Assembly (NCBI GenBank): GCA_003157575.1
Contig: PMKA01000401.1
Coordinates: 582 to 12,949 of the forward strand
DNA: 12,368 nucleotides
DNA from: Opitutia bacterium
GTDB lineage: Bacteria > Verrucomicrobiota > Verrucomicrobiia > Opitutales > Opitutaceae
Direction of reading: 5' to 3'
In this document: positions 1-8,300 of the stretch, piece by piece
Layout: each line of letters starts with the position of its first letter
Numbering within the stretch: position 1 is the stretch's first letter
Made by a program: the position numbers and the translations under genes
The notes under the pieces: model-generated
Seen by the model: the letters and a program-made list of their open reading frames with translations, nothing else
The model's database searches: none
What the model was told of the DNA's origin: nothing

Positions 1-1910
1 CAGGTGCCGCAGCCCTTGCAGAGGGCCTCGTTGATGACCGCTTTCTTTGTCGCCTCGTCGAACGTGATGGCGGTGTAGGGGCAGAGCGGAATGCACGATT
101 TGCAGCCGCAGCAGTCGGGGAGAATGTAGGCGGTGTTCGGCTCCTGTTCGACGTGGCCCTTGTCGATCAGGACCATCGCCTCCGCGGCGGCCGCTCCGGC
201 CTGGGCGACGGTGTCCGGGATGTCCCTGGGACCCTGGCAGCAGCCGGCGATGAAGATGCCGTCCGTAAAGGTGTTGACGGGGGCGAGCTTCGGGTGGCGC
301 TCGAGGAAGAAACCCTCCGTGCCGCAGCTCATGTTGAACAGACGGCGGACGTCCTGGGCATCGGCCTGCGGCTCGAGGCCGGTCGCAAGCACGACCATGT
401 CGACCGGGATGCGGCGGACGAATCCGGCAAGCGTGTCCTCGACGCGGATGACGAGTTTGCCCTCCTCCTCGGGGGACATTCCCCAGTCGTTGACCTCGCC
501 CACGCGGCCGCGCACGAAGTGGACGCCCTCCTCGTTCAGCTTGTCGTAGAACTCCTCGTAACCCTTGCCGGGGGCGCGGATGTCGATGTAGAAATTATAG
601 ACCTCGGCGTCGGTGTGCTCCTTGAGAAGGTGCGCCAGCTTCATCGAGTACATGCAGCAGACGCGGGAACACCAGCGGTTGGTCCGCTTGTCGCGCGAGC
701 CGACGCAATGGATAATTCCGATGGCCTTTGGCTGGCGTCCGTCGCGCAGAATGACCTCGCCGGAGGTCGGACCCGAGGCGTTGACCAGGCGCTCCACCTC
801 AAGCGCCGTGTAGACATTCGGATAGACGCCGTACCCGTATTGCCGCACCCGTTTTGCGTCGAAGGTCTGGAAGCCGTTGGCGATGATGATCGTGCCCACC
901 TTGATTTCCAGGAGCTGGTCCTTTTGCTTGAAATCGATCGCCTTGCGGTCGCCGCAGGCCTCGACGCAGGTCTTCTTGCATTTGTCCGTCAGCACGCCGC
1001 GCTTGAAATTGAGGCAGACGTTCGGATCGATCAGCACGACCTGCGGGGTTGCCTGCGGGAAGGGGATATAGACCGGCTTGCGCTTGCCCAGGCCCTCGTT
1101 GAATTCATCGGTGAACTTGGGCTCCTTGTAGATGCAATTGGCGGTGCATTCCTGGCAGCCGGTGCAAAGGTCCTCGTCGATGAAACGCGGCTTGCGCTTG
1201 ACGGTGACCGTGTAGTTGCCGACGTAGCCGTCCATCTTCACGACCTCGGAGTAGCTCCACAGGGTGATGTTTTCGTGGGCGCCGACGGACGACATCTTGG
1301 GCGTCAGGATGCAGGCGGCGCAGTCGAGGGTGGGGAAGGTCTTGTCGAACTTCGCCATGTGCCCGCCGATCGAAGGCTGGCGCTCCACCATGTAGACCTT
1401 CTTGCCGGCGTTCGCGAGGGTGAGCGCCGCGTGAATCCCCGCGATGCCGCCGCCGACCACAAGCACGTCCGGGTTCACCGGCACCTGTTTGACCTCGAGC
1501 GCCTTGTGATGAGCGACCCGCCGGATGGCGGCGCGGGCGAGCGCCCCGGCCTTGGCCGTCGCCTCCTTGCGGTCGGTGTGCACCCACGAGTCATGCTCGC
1601 GGATGTTGACCATGTGGAAGAAGTACGGGTTCAGCCCGCCGGCGGCGACCGCGGTGCGGAAGGTGTGTTCGTGGAGCAGGGGGGAGCACGAGGCGACGAC
1701 CACCCGGTTGAGGTTGAACTCCCTGATGTCCTTCTGGATCAGCTCCTGCCCCGGATCCGAGCACATGTATTTATAATCCCGCGACAACGCGACGCCCGGG
1801 AGCATTCCGACGTAACGGGCGACCTCGGGGCAGTCGACCATGCTGGCGATGTTGTGCCCGCAGTGGCAGACGTAGAAACCGATCCGGATGTCCTGCTTGG
1901 TGCTGACCAT
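1..1910 (-). CDS. hdrA: HdrA: FAD/iron-sulfur subunit of a heterodisulfide-reductase-type complex (3' end off the left edge)
   Basis: This is the flavin-containing, electron-bifurcating subunit of HdrABC complexes, expected to act in the cytoplasm. I translated it from the ATG at 1910-1908; 636 codons are visible with no stop before the left edge. The N-terminal domain (about 1-140) has the family's VCHCG and ASCSP cysteines. A Rossmann FAD motif VVGGGIAGIHAA lies at about 151-162, followed by DCAACILTPKM at 196-206, which is highly typical of HdrA. An inserted ferredoxin domain has C249/C252/C255/C259 and a second set at C299/C311/C315/C319. Further cysteines are at 402, 414, 418 and 419. 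A C-terminal ferredoxin begins at C600 (C600/C603/C606/C610, then C631/C634 at the edge). Only about 20 residues should be missing unless a domain is fused. The start lies 37 bases after hdrB and I see no Shine-Dalgarno motif. Family is certain; physiological partner and substrate are unknown. Confidence 0.95.
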   Translation of the reverse strand, partial: MVSTKQDIRIGFYVCHCGHNIASMVDCPEVARYVGMLPGVALSRDYKYMCSDPGQELIQKDIREFNLNRVVVASCSPLLHEHTFRTAVAAGGLNPYFFHMVNIREHDSWVHTDRKEATAKAGALARAAIRRVAHHKALEVKQVPVNPDVLVVGGGIAGIHAALTLANAGKKVYMVERQPSIGGHMAKFDKTFPTLDCAACILTPKMSSVGAHENITLWSYSEVVKMDGYVGNYTVTVKRKPRFIDEDLCTGCQECTANCIYKEPKFTDEFNEGLGKRKPVYIPFPQATPQVVLIDPNVCLNFKRGVLTDKCKKTCVEACGDRKAIDFKQKDQLLEIKVGTIIIANGFQTFDAKRVRQYGYGVYPNVYTALEVERLVNASGPTSGEVILRDGRQPKAIGIIHCVGSRDKRTNRWCSRVCCMYSMKLAHLLKEHTDAEVYNFYIDIRAPGKGYEEFYDKLNEEGVHFVRGRVGEVNDWGMSPEEEGKLVIRVEDTLAGFVRRIPVDMVVLATGLEPQADAQDVRRLFNMSCGTEGFFLERHPKLAPVNTFTDGIFIAGCCQGPRDIPDTVAQAGAAAAEAMVLIDKGHVEQEPNTAYILPDCCGCKSCIPLCPYTAITFDEATKKAVINEALCKGCGT

Positions 1911-1947
1911 GGGAGGTGTCGGTTGCGGCGTTGAGGTTCGGGAGGTT

Positions 1948-2838
1948 TCAGGCGGTGACGGGCGCGGGGGCCGGCGCCGCGTCGGACGGGCGCCATTTGA
2001 AGGGCACGGCGGCCCGGTTGAGGCCCAGCCGCTTCTCCGGCAGGCCGAAAGCCAGACCCATCAGCTGGGTGAAGTAGACCGTCGGCAACATGACATCGCC
2101 GTATTTCGACTCCAGCTGGGCGTGGTAGCCGTCGAGGTTGAACTGGCAGAGCGGGCAGACGGTTGCGATGCAGTCGGCGCCGCGCTTCTTCGCCTCGCAG
2201 AGGAGGATGTAAACGAGGCGGAGGCCCGCATCGGGAAGCGTGCCGGTGAGGCTGCCGCCGCAGCATTTCGTCTTCAGCGGATAGTGAACGACCGTGGCGC
2301 CGAGCGCCTCCATCAGCCGGTCCATCGTGGTCGGATTGTACGGGTCGTCGAAGGTGGCGTAGGGCCGGACGATCTGGCAGCCGTAGTAGGTGGCGACCTT
2401 CAAGCCCTTGAGAGGTTTTTCGACCTTCTGTTTGATCGCCTCGATGCCGATGTCGTTGAGCAGGATGTCCAGCGGGTGCCGGACGGGCGTGTCGCCGCTG
2501 TAGTGGAGTCCGACGGCGTCGAGCGCGCGGTCCATGGTCGCCTTCATCGCCGGGAAATCGTGGAAATAGTGCTTCGCCTTGTTCAGCACCAGGTAACAGG
2601 CGGCGCAGGGCGCCATGACCTGGTTCAGGCCGCTCTTTTCCGCCAGCGCCAGGTTCCGGGCGGCGAGCACGCAGGCCTTGACCTCGTCGACGGCCATGTA
2701 GGCGGTGGCCCCGCAGCAATTCCAGTCGTCGAGTTCCTGGAGCTCGACCCCGAGGTGCTCCATCACGGGGAGGAGCGACTCCTCGTAGGCGCGGCCGAGG
2801 CCTTTCAGGGAACAACCGGGAAAATAGGAGTATTTCAT
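1948..2838 (-). CDS. hdrB: HdrB: CCG-domain subunit (noncubane iron-sulfur clusters)
   Basis: This 296-residue protein is the HdrB subunit, which in studied complexes holds two noncubane [4Fe-4S] clusters and forms the disulfide-reducing site. Two complete CCG motifs are visible: C9, C41-C42, C78 and C81, then C154, C192-C193, C228 and C231, with spacings C-x31-CC-x35-CxxC and C-x37-CC-x34-CxxC. The FPGCSLKG N-terminus is typical. The frame stays open upstream to 3318, but that extension is the wrong frame of hdrC. The ATG at 2838 is preceded by AAAGGA and lies two bases after the hdrC stop, so I chose it. A Pro/Ala-rich tail (about 287-296) follows the conserved domain. Translation is probably coupled to hdrC. 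The physiological disulfide, or other two-electron acceptor, cannot be told from sequence; methanogenic CoM-S-S-CoB is unlikely in a bacterium. Confidence 0.95.
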   Translation of the reverse strand: MKYSYFPGCSLKGLGRAYEESLLPVMEHLGVELQELDDWNCCGATAYMAVDEVKACVLAARNLALAEKSGLNQVMAPCAACYLVLNKAKHYFHDFPAMKATMDRALDAVGLHYSGDTPVRHPLDILLNDIGIEAIKQKVEKPLKGLKVATYYGCQIVRPYATFDDPYNPTTMDRLMEALGATVVHYPLKTKCCGGSLTGTLPDAGLRLVYILLCEAKKRGADCIATVCPLCQFNLDGYHAQLESKYGDVMLPTVYFTQLMGLAFGLPEKRLGLNRAAVPFKWRPSDAAPAPAPVTA

Positions 2839-2840
2839 GC

Positions 2841-3422
2841 TCACGATCCTTTCTTTCCGTCGATGGCGTCCATCATGCGGGCGATGTCCCCGTGCTGCCT
2901 TATCCGCTCCGTCTTCAGCGAGAATCGCCCGGTCCGCATCAGGTCGATGCCCAGCCGCCAGTTGCCAAGCGCCGCCAGCCAGCTCGTCTTCAGAAACAGC
3001 TTTATGACGAGGATCATCTCCGTGATCCGTCCGTTCTTCTTCACCATCTCGCTGAAATCGTAGGCGAGGATTGGAATCGGAAAACGCTTCGGATAGATGC
3101 CCTCGAGGATGGCCCGCTGTTTGAGCTCGTACATGATGTCGGTGATCCTGATCTTCTGCGGGCACTCGACCGTGCAGGCGTAACACGAGGCGCACAGCCA
3201 GATGGTGCGGCTCCGCAGAACCTCGTTTTTGAAGTCCGCCCTGGTCAACGCCATCACCTGGCGCGGTGTGTGGTCCATGTAGATGCTCAGCGGGCAGACG
3301 CCGGAGCAGGTGCCGCACTGGATGCAGCTCTGGAGCTGTTCACACCCCGGCACGGCCATTATTTCGCGCCCGAAGCCGCGCACCCGGTCGGCCTCGTATT
3401 TGATCGTCGGCCGCATCTTCAT
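2841..3422 (-). CDS. hdrC: HdrC: ferredoxin-like subunit with two [4Fe-4S] motifs
   Basis: This subunit passes electrons between the flavin subunit HdrA and HdrB. From the ATG at 3422 it is 193 residues, a normal HdrC length. It has two classical cluster motifs: C33/C36/C39/C43-Pro (CIQCGTCSGVCP) and C77/C80/C83/C87-Pro (CASCYACTVECP). The helical C-terminal part has no convincing membrane segment, so this looks like the soluble HdrC type and not the membrane HdrDE type. The reading frame is open to 3641, but the upstream codons have clearly fewer G/C third positions (roughly 60 percent by hand) and no family similarity, so I place the start at MKMRPTIK. The second ATG, at 3416, is equally possible. 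The Shine-Dalgarno motif is weak (GAGG about 14 bases upstream). It is the first gene of hdrCBA. Confidence 0.92.
   Translation of the reverse strand: MKMRPTIKYEADRVRGFGREIMAVPGCEQLQSCIQCGTCSGVCPLSIYMDHTPRQVMALTRADFKNEVLRSRTIWLCASCYACTVECPQKIRITDIMYELKQRAILEGIYPKRFPIPILAYDFSEMVKKNGRITEMILVIKLFLKTSWLAALGNWRLGIDLMRTGRFSLKTERIRQHGDIARMMDAIDGKKGS
2847..2852 (-). promoter_or_regulatory. Ribosome binding site of hdrB
   Basis: AAAGGA read on the minus strand, eight bases before the hdrB ATG and overlapping the last codons of hdrC. It settles the hdrB start against the much longer open frame. Confidence 0.7.
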
Positions 3423-3738
3423 CACCGGAAGGCAATCCTCGCCGGGTCTTTGGACATTTGGCTTGTCGCTCGCTCGCGTAGGAACGGTTTCTTGGCCGGC
3501 TGCCGGGGACGGTGTCATCGATTTGACCATGGGTGCAAATTCGTCAGGACGCGCAGAAACGATCGCGGCCGTGAGCGGATGAACAGGGGGGGATTGTGCT
3601 GGGGGCTGCTTCCGGGGAAGCCGCGCGCGCAAGCAATTCAACGCGCGACGCTCGATTTTCTAGCGAATCGATAGGGCAGGGCGAGCAAAATCACGCGCCG
3701 CCAGCCGGCATATTTCACAGTTTGCGCCACCGCTACGA
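3423..3738. other. Upstream region of hdrC without a supported gene
   Basis: About 316 bases upstream of hdrC. Open frames exist on both strands, but their third-position G/C use is low and the predicted peptides look like noise. A run of seven G lies near 3587. A small inverted repeat (TCGATT/AATCGA with an eight-base loop) lies at about 3652-3671. I found no convincing sigma70 -35/-10 pair and no sigma54 -24/-12 pair; one GG/GC pair near 3690 is spaced wrongly by one base. The hdr promoter is presumably here, but I cannot place it. Confidence 0.5.
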
Positions 3739-3906
3739 TCACTTATCAGTACGCGTCACATCCGCCAGCGGTGGCCGCAGGATATCCGGGCTGGCAGGCG
3801 GCGTTCCGGCCGGGTTCGTTTTTTCGTGTGCGCCGGGAAGAGATTTGTTTGTCTGTTTCAGGCGATTGGAGCACTCTTGCGCCATCGCGGTGTATTCCTG
3901 ATTCAT
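3739..3906 (-). CDS. Possible 55-residue ORF upstream of hdrC (doubtful)
   Basis: An open frame of 55 codons starting MNQEYTAMAQEC, hydrophilic and rich in Thr, Pro, Asn and Lys towards the C-terminus. In its favour, GAGGT lies nine bases before the ATG. Against it, third-position G/C is only about 64 percent, no family is recognisable, and its start codon overlaps the start codon of the better-supported plus-strand gene in the palindrome CATG at 3904-3907. It could be a leader ORF of the hdr operon or chance. I list it because the ribosome site is better than that of most genes here. Confidence 0.2.
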   Translation of the reverse strand: MNQEYTAMAQECSNRLKQTNKSLPGAHEKTNPAGTPPASPDILRPPLADVTRTDK

Positions 3907-4186
3907 GCAGCAAGTACCTCTAGCGGTTCTTCTCGAAGCAAAGCGGGAGGTCGCATTGCGGAGCAAGATCGGGGAGATGATCACTCCGCGGGAGGCATGG
4001 CTGCTCGCCGGACAGAAGACATCCGCCGAATCGCTCTGGTCGATCGCCTATCGGATAGGCACCCAGCACGATGTCTCTCCGGAGGACTTGAACATGCTTT
4101 TGGAGCAACAGTTCCCCCAGTTCTCAATGACGGAGGGAAAGTCGCACGGCTGGGACGACCATCACTCCACCGATTACATGCTGTGA
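3905..4186 (+). CDS. Hypothetical protein, 93 residues
   Basis: I do not recognise the family. The translation (starting MQQVPLAVLLEAKREV) looks like a genuine soluble protein: mixed helical composition, no signal peptide or membrane segment, and motifs such as EAWLLAG, LWSIAYRIG and SPEDLNMLLEQQFPQF, with an acidic/His C-terminus (WDDHHSTDYML). Third codon positions are about 73 percent G/C, compatible with coding. A stop codon lies two codons upstream, so ATG 3905 is the longest start. There is no Shine-Dalgarno motif and the first dozen codons are less G/C-biased, so a later start at ATG 3977 is possible. It ends 12 bases before the convergent membrane fusion protein gene and is one of only two plus-strand genes here. 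Confidence 0.6.
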   Translation: MQQVPLAVLLEAKREVALRSKIGEMITPREAWLLAGQKTSAESLWSIAYRIGTQHDVSPEDLNMLLEQQFPQFSMTEGKSHGWDDHHSTDYML

Positions 4187-4198
4187 CGGGGCGCCCGT

Positions 4199-5329
4199 TC
4201 AGCGCTTCGCTGCGTTTGCCGTTCCGACTGGCACCGCTTCCACGGACTCGCCCTCGCTTAGGGTGTCGACCGGATTTTCGACAACACGGGCGTTTTCCGA
4301 AAGTCCATCGAGTATCTCGATCTTTGTGCCGAAATCGCGGCCGAACTTCACCGTCTGCAGATGGATCGTGTTCTGGTCCGTGACCACGGCGACCTGGGGG
4401 CCGGCCGAGCGGATGATCGCGTCGTTGGACGGGATAAGAAGCGGCGGATTGGCCGCTGTGAGATGGAGACGGACTTCGCAGAACATTCCGGCAAACAGCC
4501 GGCCGTCGTGGTTGGGAATCTCAACCTCGACCTGAAGGGTCCGTGAGGCGGCGTCAAGGGCGCCTGCAAAGCGGACCACCCTGCCGGGGAAACGGTCGCG
4601 AGGGAACTCGGCAATCTCGATGTCGACGGGCACTCCCACCCGGATGTCGGGGACGTAGCGTTGCGGCACCTCGAGATAGGCGCGCAGGGTGTCGCCTTGG
4701 GAAAGATGGAAGAGCTCCGGACCGCTTCCGGCGTTGATCAGCGTGCCGATGTCGACATTGCGGGCGGAGATGACGCCGTCAAAGGGCGCCGCCACAGTCT
4801 CGAATCCCTTGAGCTGTTCAAGCCGTTCGACATTGGCCTTCGCCGCGTTCACATCCGCACGGCGGGCGTCAAAATCGGCGGTCTTCTGGTCGATCTCCTG
4901 TTTTGCCACCGCATTTTGCAGCCCAAGCGTCTTCCAGCGATCCAAGGTCAGCCGGGCGAGCTCCAGGTTGGCCTGGGCCTGCTCCAGGCTTGCCCGTGCC
5001 TGGTTCAGCTCACGGTCGATTTCAGGGGACTCGATGACGGCGAGGGTCTGGCCGGCCTTGACCCGGTCGCCAATGTCGACAAGCCATCGGGCAATGTAGC
5101 CGTTGGTGCGGGAACGGATGGGAGTGTCGACAAACGCCTGGAGGGTGCCCGGCAGCAGCAGATCCTCGGTTGCGTCGGCACGGCGGGCCAGGATCACGTC
5201 GACGCGAGGCTTCCCTGCGTCGACTGCGGCCAGCGCGGCGGCCGACTGAAGCCGGGGCCGAACGCCGAAGAAATAGAAGGCGGCGCCGAGCACGAGGACC
5301 AGGATGATGAAGAAGGTCCGGAATTTCAT
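4199..5329 (-). CDS. RND efflux membrane fusion protein (periplasmic adaptor, HlyD/AcrA family)
   Basis: This adaptor links an RND permease to an outer-membrane channel. It has 376 residues, normal for the family. A single N-terminal hydrophobic segment (about 5-22) anchors it, with no lipobox cysteine. The order is a barrel-sandwich half (about 68-102, with IRSRTNGYI and VKAGQTLAVIESPE), a helical hairpin rich in Ala/Gln/Glu (about 103-175), a second lipoyl half (about 177-208, APFDGVISARNVDIGTLI), a beta-barrel (about 212-290) and a membrane-proximal domain (about 295-368). The start ATG overlaps the permease stop as ATGA, so translation should be coupled; no separate ribosome site is visible. 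The gene order, permease before adaptor, is the reverse of the usual one. Substrate is unknown. Confidence 0.95.
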   Translation of the reverse strand: MKFRTFFIILVLVLGAAFYFFGVRPRLQSAAALAAVDAGKPRVDVILARRADATEDLLLPGTLQAFVDTPIRSRTNGYIARWLVDIGDRVKAGQTLAVIESPEIDRELNQARASLEQAQANLELARLTLDRWKTLGLQNAVAKQEIDQKTADFDARRADVNAAKANVERLEQLKGFETVAAPFDGVISARNVDIGTLINAGSGPELFHLSQGDTLRAYLEVPQRYVPDIRVGVPVDIEIAEFPRDRFPGRVVRFAGALDAASRTLQVEVEIPNHDGRLFAGMFCEVRLHLTAANPPLLIPSNDAIIRSAGPQVAVVTDQNTIHLQTVKFGRDFGTKIEILDGLSENARVVENPVDTLSEGESVEAVPVGTANAAKR

Positions 5330-8300
5330 GAGGAAGAGGAAGCGTGCGAATCGTGTTGCATCTCGTCATCGAGGAGTTCTTCGGGCCGATGGCCCGCATG
5401 TTTCCTCCATGAGGCATAAATGACAGGGACGACGAAAAGGGTCGCCACCGTGGCGACGATCAGTCCTCCGATCACAGCCCGTCCGAGCGGGGCGTTCTGT
5501 TCGCCGCCTTCGCCGAGCCCGAGCGCCATTGGCAGCATGCCGATGATCATCGCCAGCGCCGTCATCAAGACAGGCCTGAGCCGCGTGTGTCCCGCCGCAA
5601 CCGCGGCGGCCCGGGCGTCCATTCCTTCCTTTCGCTGGTCGTTGGCGAAGGTGACCACCAGGACGGAATTCGCAGTTGCCACGCCCACGCACATGATCGC
5701 GCCCATGAGCGACGGGACGCTCACGGTGGTGCCGGTGAGGAAGAGCATCCAGACGATGCCGCAGAGAGCCCAGGGCAGCGCCATGATGATGATGAGCGGA
5801 TCGAGCCACGACTGAAAGTTGATCACCATGAGCAGATACACGAGGACGATGGCGAAGAGCACCCCGATGCCCAGGCTGGCGAAGGAGTCGTCCATGCTCT
5901 GCACCTGGCCGCGCATGCTGATGAAACTGCCGCGAGGCAGCCTCTGCTCGAACTCCGGCAGAAGGCGGCGAACGGCGGTGGCGACCGAGCCCAGGTCGCG
6001 GCCGTCGACATTGGCGTAAACGTCGAACACCGGCTGGACGTTGTAATGGCTGACGACTGCCGGGGCGGTGATGCGCGTGATCTCAGCGACGTTGCCGAGA
6101 ACCTGCGGAGAACCCGTCTGGGTGCTGCCGACAGGCGTTTCAAGCATGGCGGCCGGCGAATCGATCCGGAACTGGGGCGTCTGCGTCGCCACGAGATATT
6201 GCACGCCGTTGTCCGGGTTCAGCCAGAAGTTGGGCGCCGCCTGTCCGGAACCCGCAAGGGAGAAGAGGAGGTTGCTCGCGACGGCGCTCTGGCTGAGGCC
6301 GAGCTGTTCGGCTCGCGTGCGGTCGACATTGACCCGGAAATACGGGGCGTCGACCACCTGGTGAACGTGCACGTCCACCGCGCCGGGGATCGTCGCAACG
6401 CGCTGCGCCAGTTCCCGAGCCAGGGCATGGTTCGCATCGCGATCCCGGCTCGGACCGGCGATCTGGATGTCGATGGGCGCCGGCAGCCCGAAATTCAGGA
6501 TCTGGCCAACGATGTCCGACGACTGGGTGAAAAACTTGCATTGTGGGAAATCGCGGTTCACGCGCGCCCGGATGAGCCGGACATAACCCCAGGTCGAATG
6601 GTGCTTTTCCGGATTCAATGAGACCAGGATTTCGCCGTCGGAAGGACCGATCGTCGCCATGTCGCTATTGGCCAGGTTGAGGCTGCTGTTGGGCAGCCCG
6701 ATGTTGTCGAGGATGGTCTCAAGTTCATCGGAGGGAATCACGGCCCGGATGTCATCCTCCACCTTCGAGAAGAGCCGTTCGGTCTCCTCGATTCGCGTTC
6801 CGGCCGGGGCGCGCACGTGCAGGCGGAAGGAGCCCGCGTCCACCCGGGGGAAGAAGTCGCGCCCGAGAAACGGTGCGAGAACTGCGGTCAACACGGCCAC
6901 GACGGCCATGGCGATCAACACCTGTTTCCGATGGTCGAGGCACCATTTCAGCCAGCCGACGTAGGCGGTCCGGAATTGTTCGAACCGCCGGGTGAAGCCC
7001 AGATGAATTCCGTGGAAGAAGCCCGCGGGTGGCTGCTGGTGCCGCGAAGGTTGTCCTCCGAGCAGGTAATGGACAAAGGTGGGGACAACGGTCCGCGACA
7101 GGAAATAGGACGCCAACATGGCGAAGATGACCGCCAGGGCGAGCGGGCTGAAAAGGTATTTTGTCACCCCGCTCAGAAAGAAGATCGGCACGAAGACGAT
7201 GCAGATGCACAGCGTCGAGACAAAGGCGGGGACGGCGATCTGCTGGGCGCCGTCGAGAATTCCCTGGAGGAGCGACTTGCGCATGCCGAGATTGCGCTCG
7301 ATGTTCTCGATTGTGACGGTGGCGTCGTCGACCAGCATGCCGACGGCGAGGGCCAGACCGCCGAGCGTCATCGCGTTGATGGTCTGTCCGCAGGCGGCAA
7401 GGCAGGTGATCGAGCAGAAGATCGAGAGCGGGATCGAGAGGACGACGACGAGGGTGTTGCGCCACGTCCCGAGAAACAGGAGGATCATCGCCGCGGTGAG
7501 CAGCGCGGCGAGGGCGGCTTCGCGGACCACCCCGTATAGGGCGGCACGGACGAAAATTGACTGGTCGAGCTGCGGGACGAAGTTGATCTCGGGCGGCAGT
7601 ATGGCCCGGACCCGGGGAAGGGCGGCCTTGAGGTGGCTGATCACGTCGAGGGTCGAGGCCCCGCCGTTCTTCAGGACGCTCAGCAGCACGCCGCGCCGGC
7701 CGTTTTGGCGGACGATATTCGTCTGCGGCGGGCTGCCGTCGCGGACCTGGGCGACGTCGCGGATGTAGATCGTCGCGCCGTTGGTCCGTTTGATGGGGAG
7801 GTTGCCGAGATCGGAGACGAGACCGGGACTGTTGTTGAGGAGAACGCCATATTCCCGGTCGCCGATCTTCACCGTGCCGGAGGGCAGGGTGAGGTTCTGC
7901 GCGGTGATCGCGGCGCTGACGTCGGCCGGCGTGAGGCCGTTGGCCTGGAGTGCCTGAGGATTAAGGTCGACCTCGACCTGGCGGATCTTCCCACCATAGG
8001 GATTGGGCATGGAGGCGCCCTGGACGGTGGCCAGCTGCACCCGCGCGAAATTGGCGGTGTAGTCGAAGAGCGCCTGCTCGGAATACTTCGTGCTGCTGAC
8101 GCCCAGCTGCAGGATCGGGACATTGTCCACGCTGTAGCGGATGATGAGAGGCGGCGTCGTCCCCGGGGGCATCTGGCGCAGGGATGACTGGCTGACGGCT
8201 GTGATCTGGGCGACCGCGGAGCCCATGTTGGTCCCCGGATAGAAGAAGACCTTGATCACGCCGACACCCAGGAGCGACTGGGACTCGATATGCTCGATAT

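Noticed and set aside
153..1934. 593-codon open frame on the plus strand opposite hdrA
   Set aside because: It is the antisense shadow of a strongly conserved GC-rich gene; the translation is Asp/His/Val/Gly-rich with no recognisable domain, while the minus frame carries all HdrA motifs.
1739..2815. 358-codon minus-strand frame overlapping hdrB
   Set aside because: Arg/Pro/His-rich out-of-frame reading of hdrB and hdrA, typical of GC-rich DNA.
2839..3318. N-terminal extension giving a 456-residue HdrB
   Set aside because: The extra 160 residues are the wrong reading frame of hdrC; the ATG at 2838 has its own ribosome site and matches the family N-terminus.
3423..3641. N-terminal extension of HdrC to 266 residues
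   Set aside because: Codon third positions are poorly G/C-biased, the sequence is low in family character, and normal HdrC length is reached from ATG 3422.
3685..3710. Sigma54-like GG/GC elements upstream of hdrC
   Set aside because: The GG to GC spacing is off by one or more bases from the strict -24/-12 requirement.
4200..4212. Small inverted repeat CAGCG-CTT-CGCTG between the convergent genes
   Set aside because: It lies inside the coding end of the membrane fusion protein, has only five pairs and no T run, so it is weak as a terminator.
5587..6621. 344-codon plus-strand frame opposite the RND permease
   Set aside because: Antisense shadow with Arg/His/Asp-rich noise; the minus strand encodes a full pump through the same DNA.
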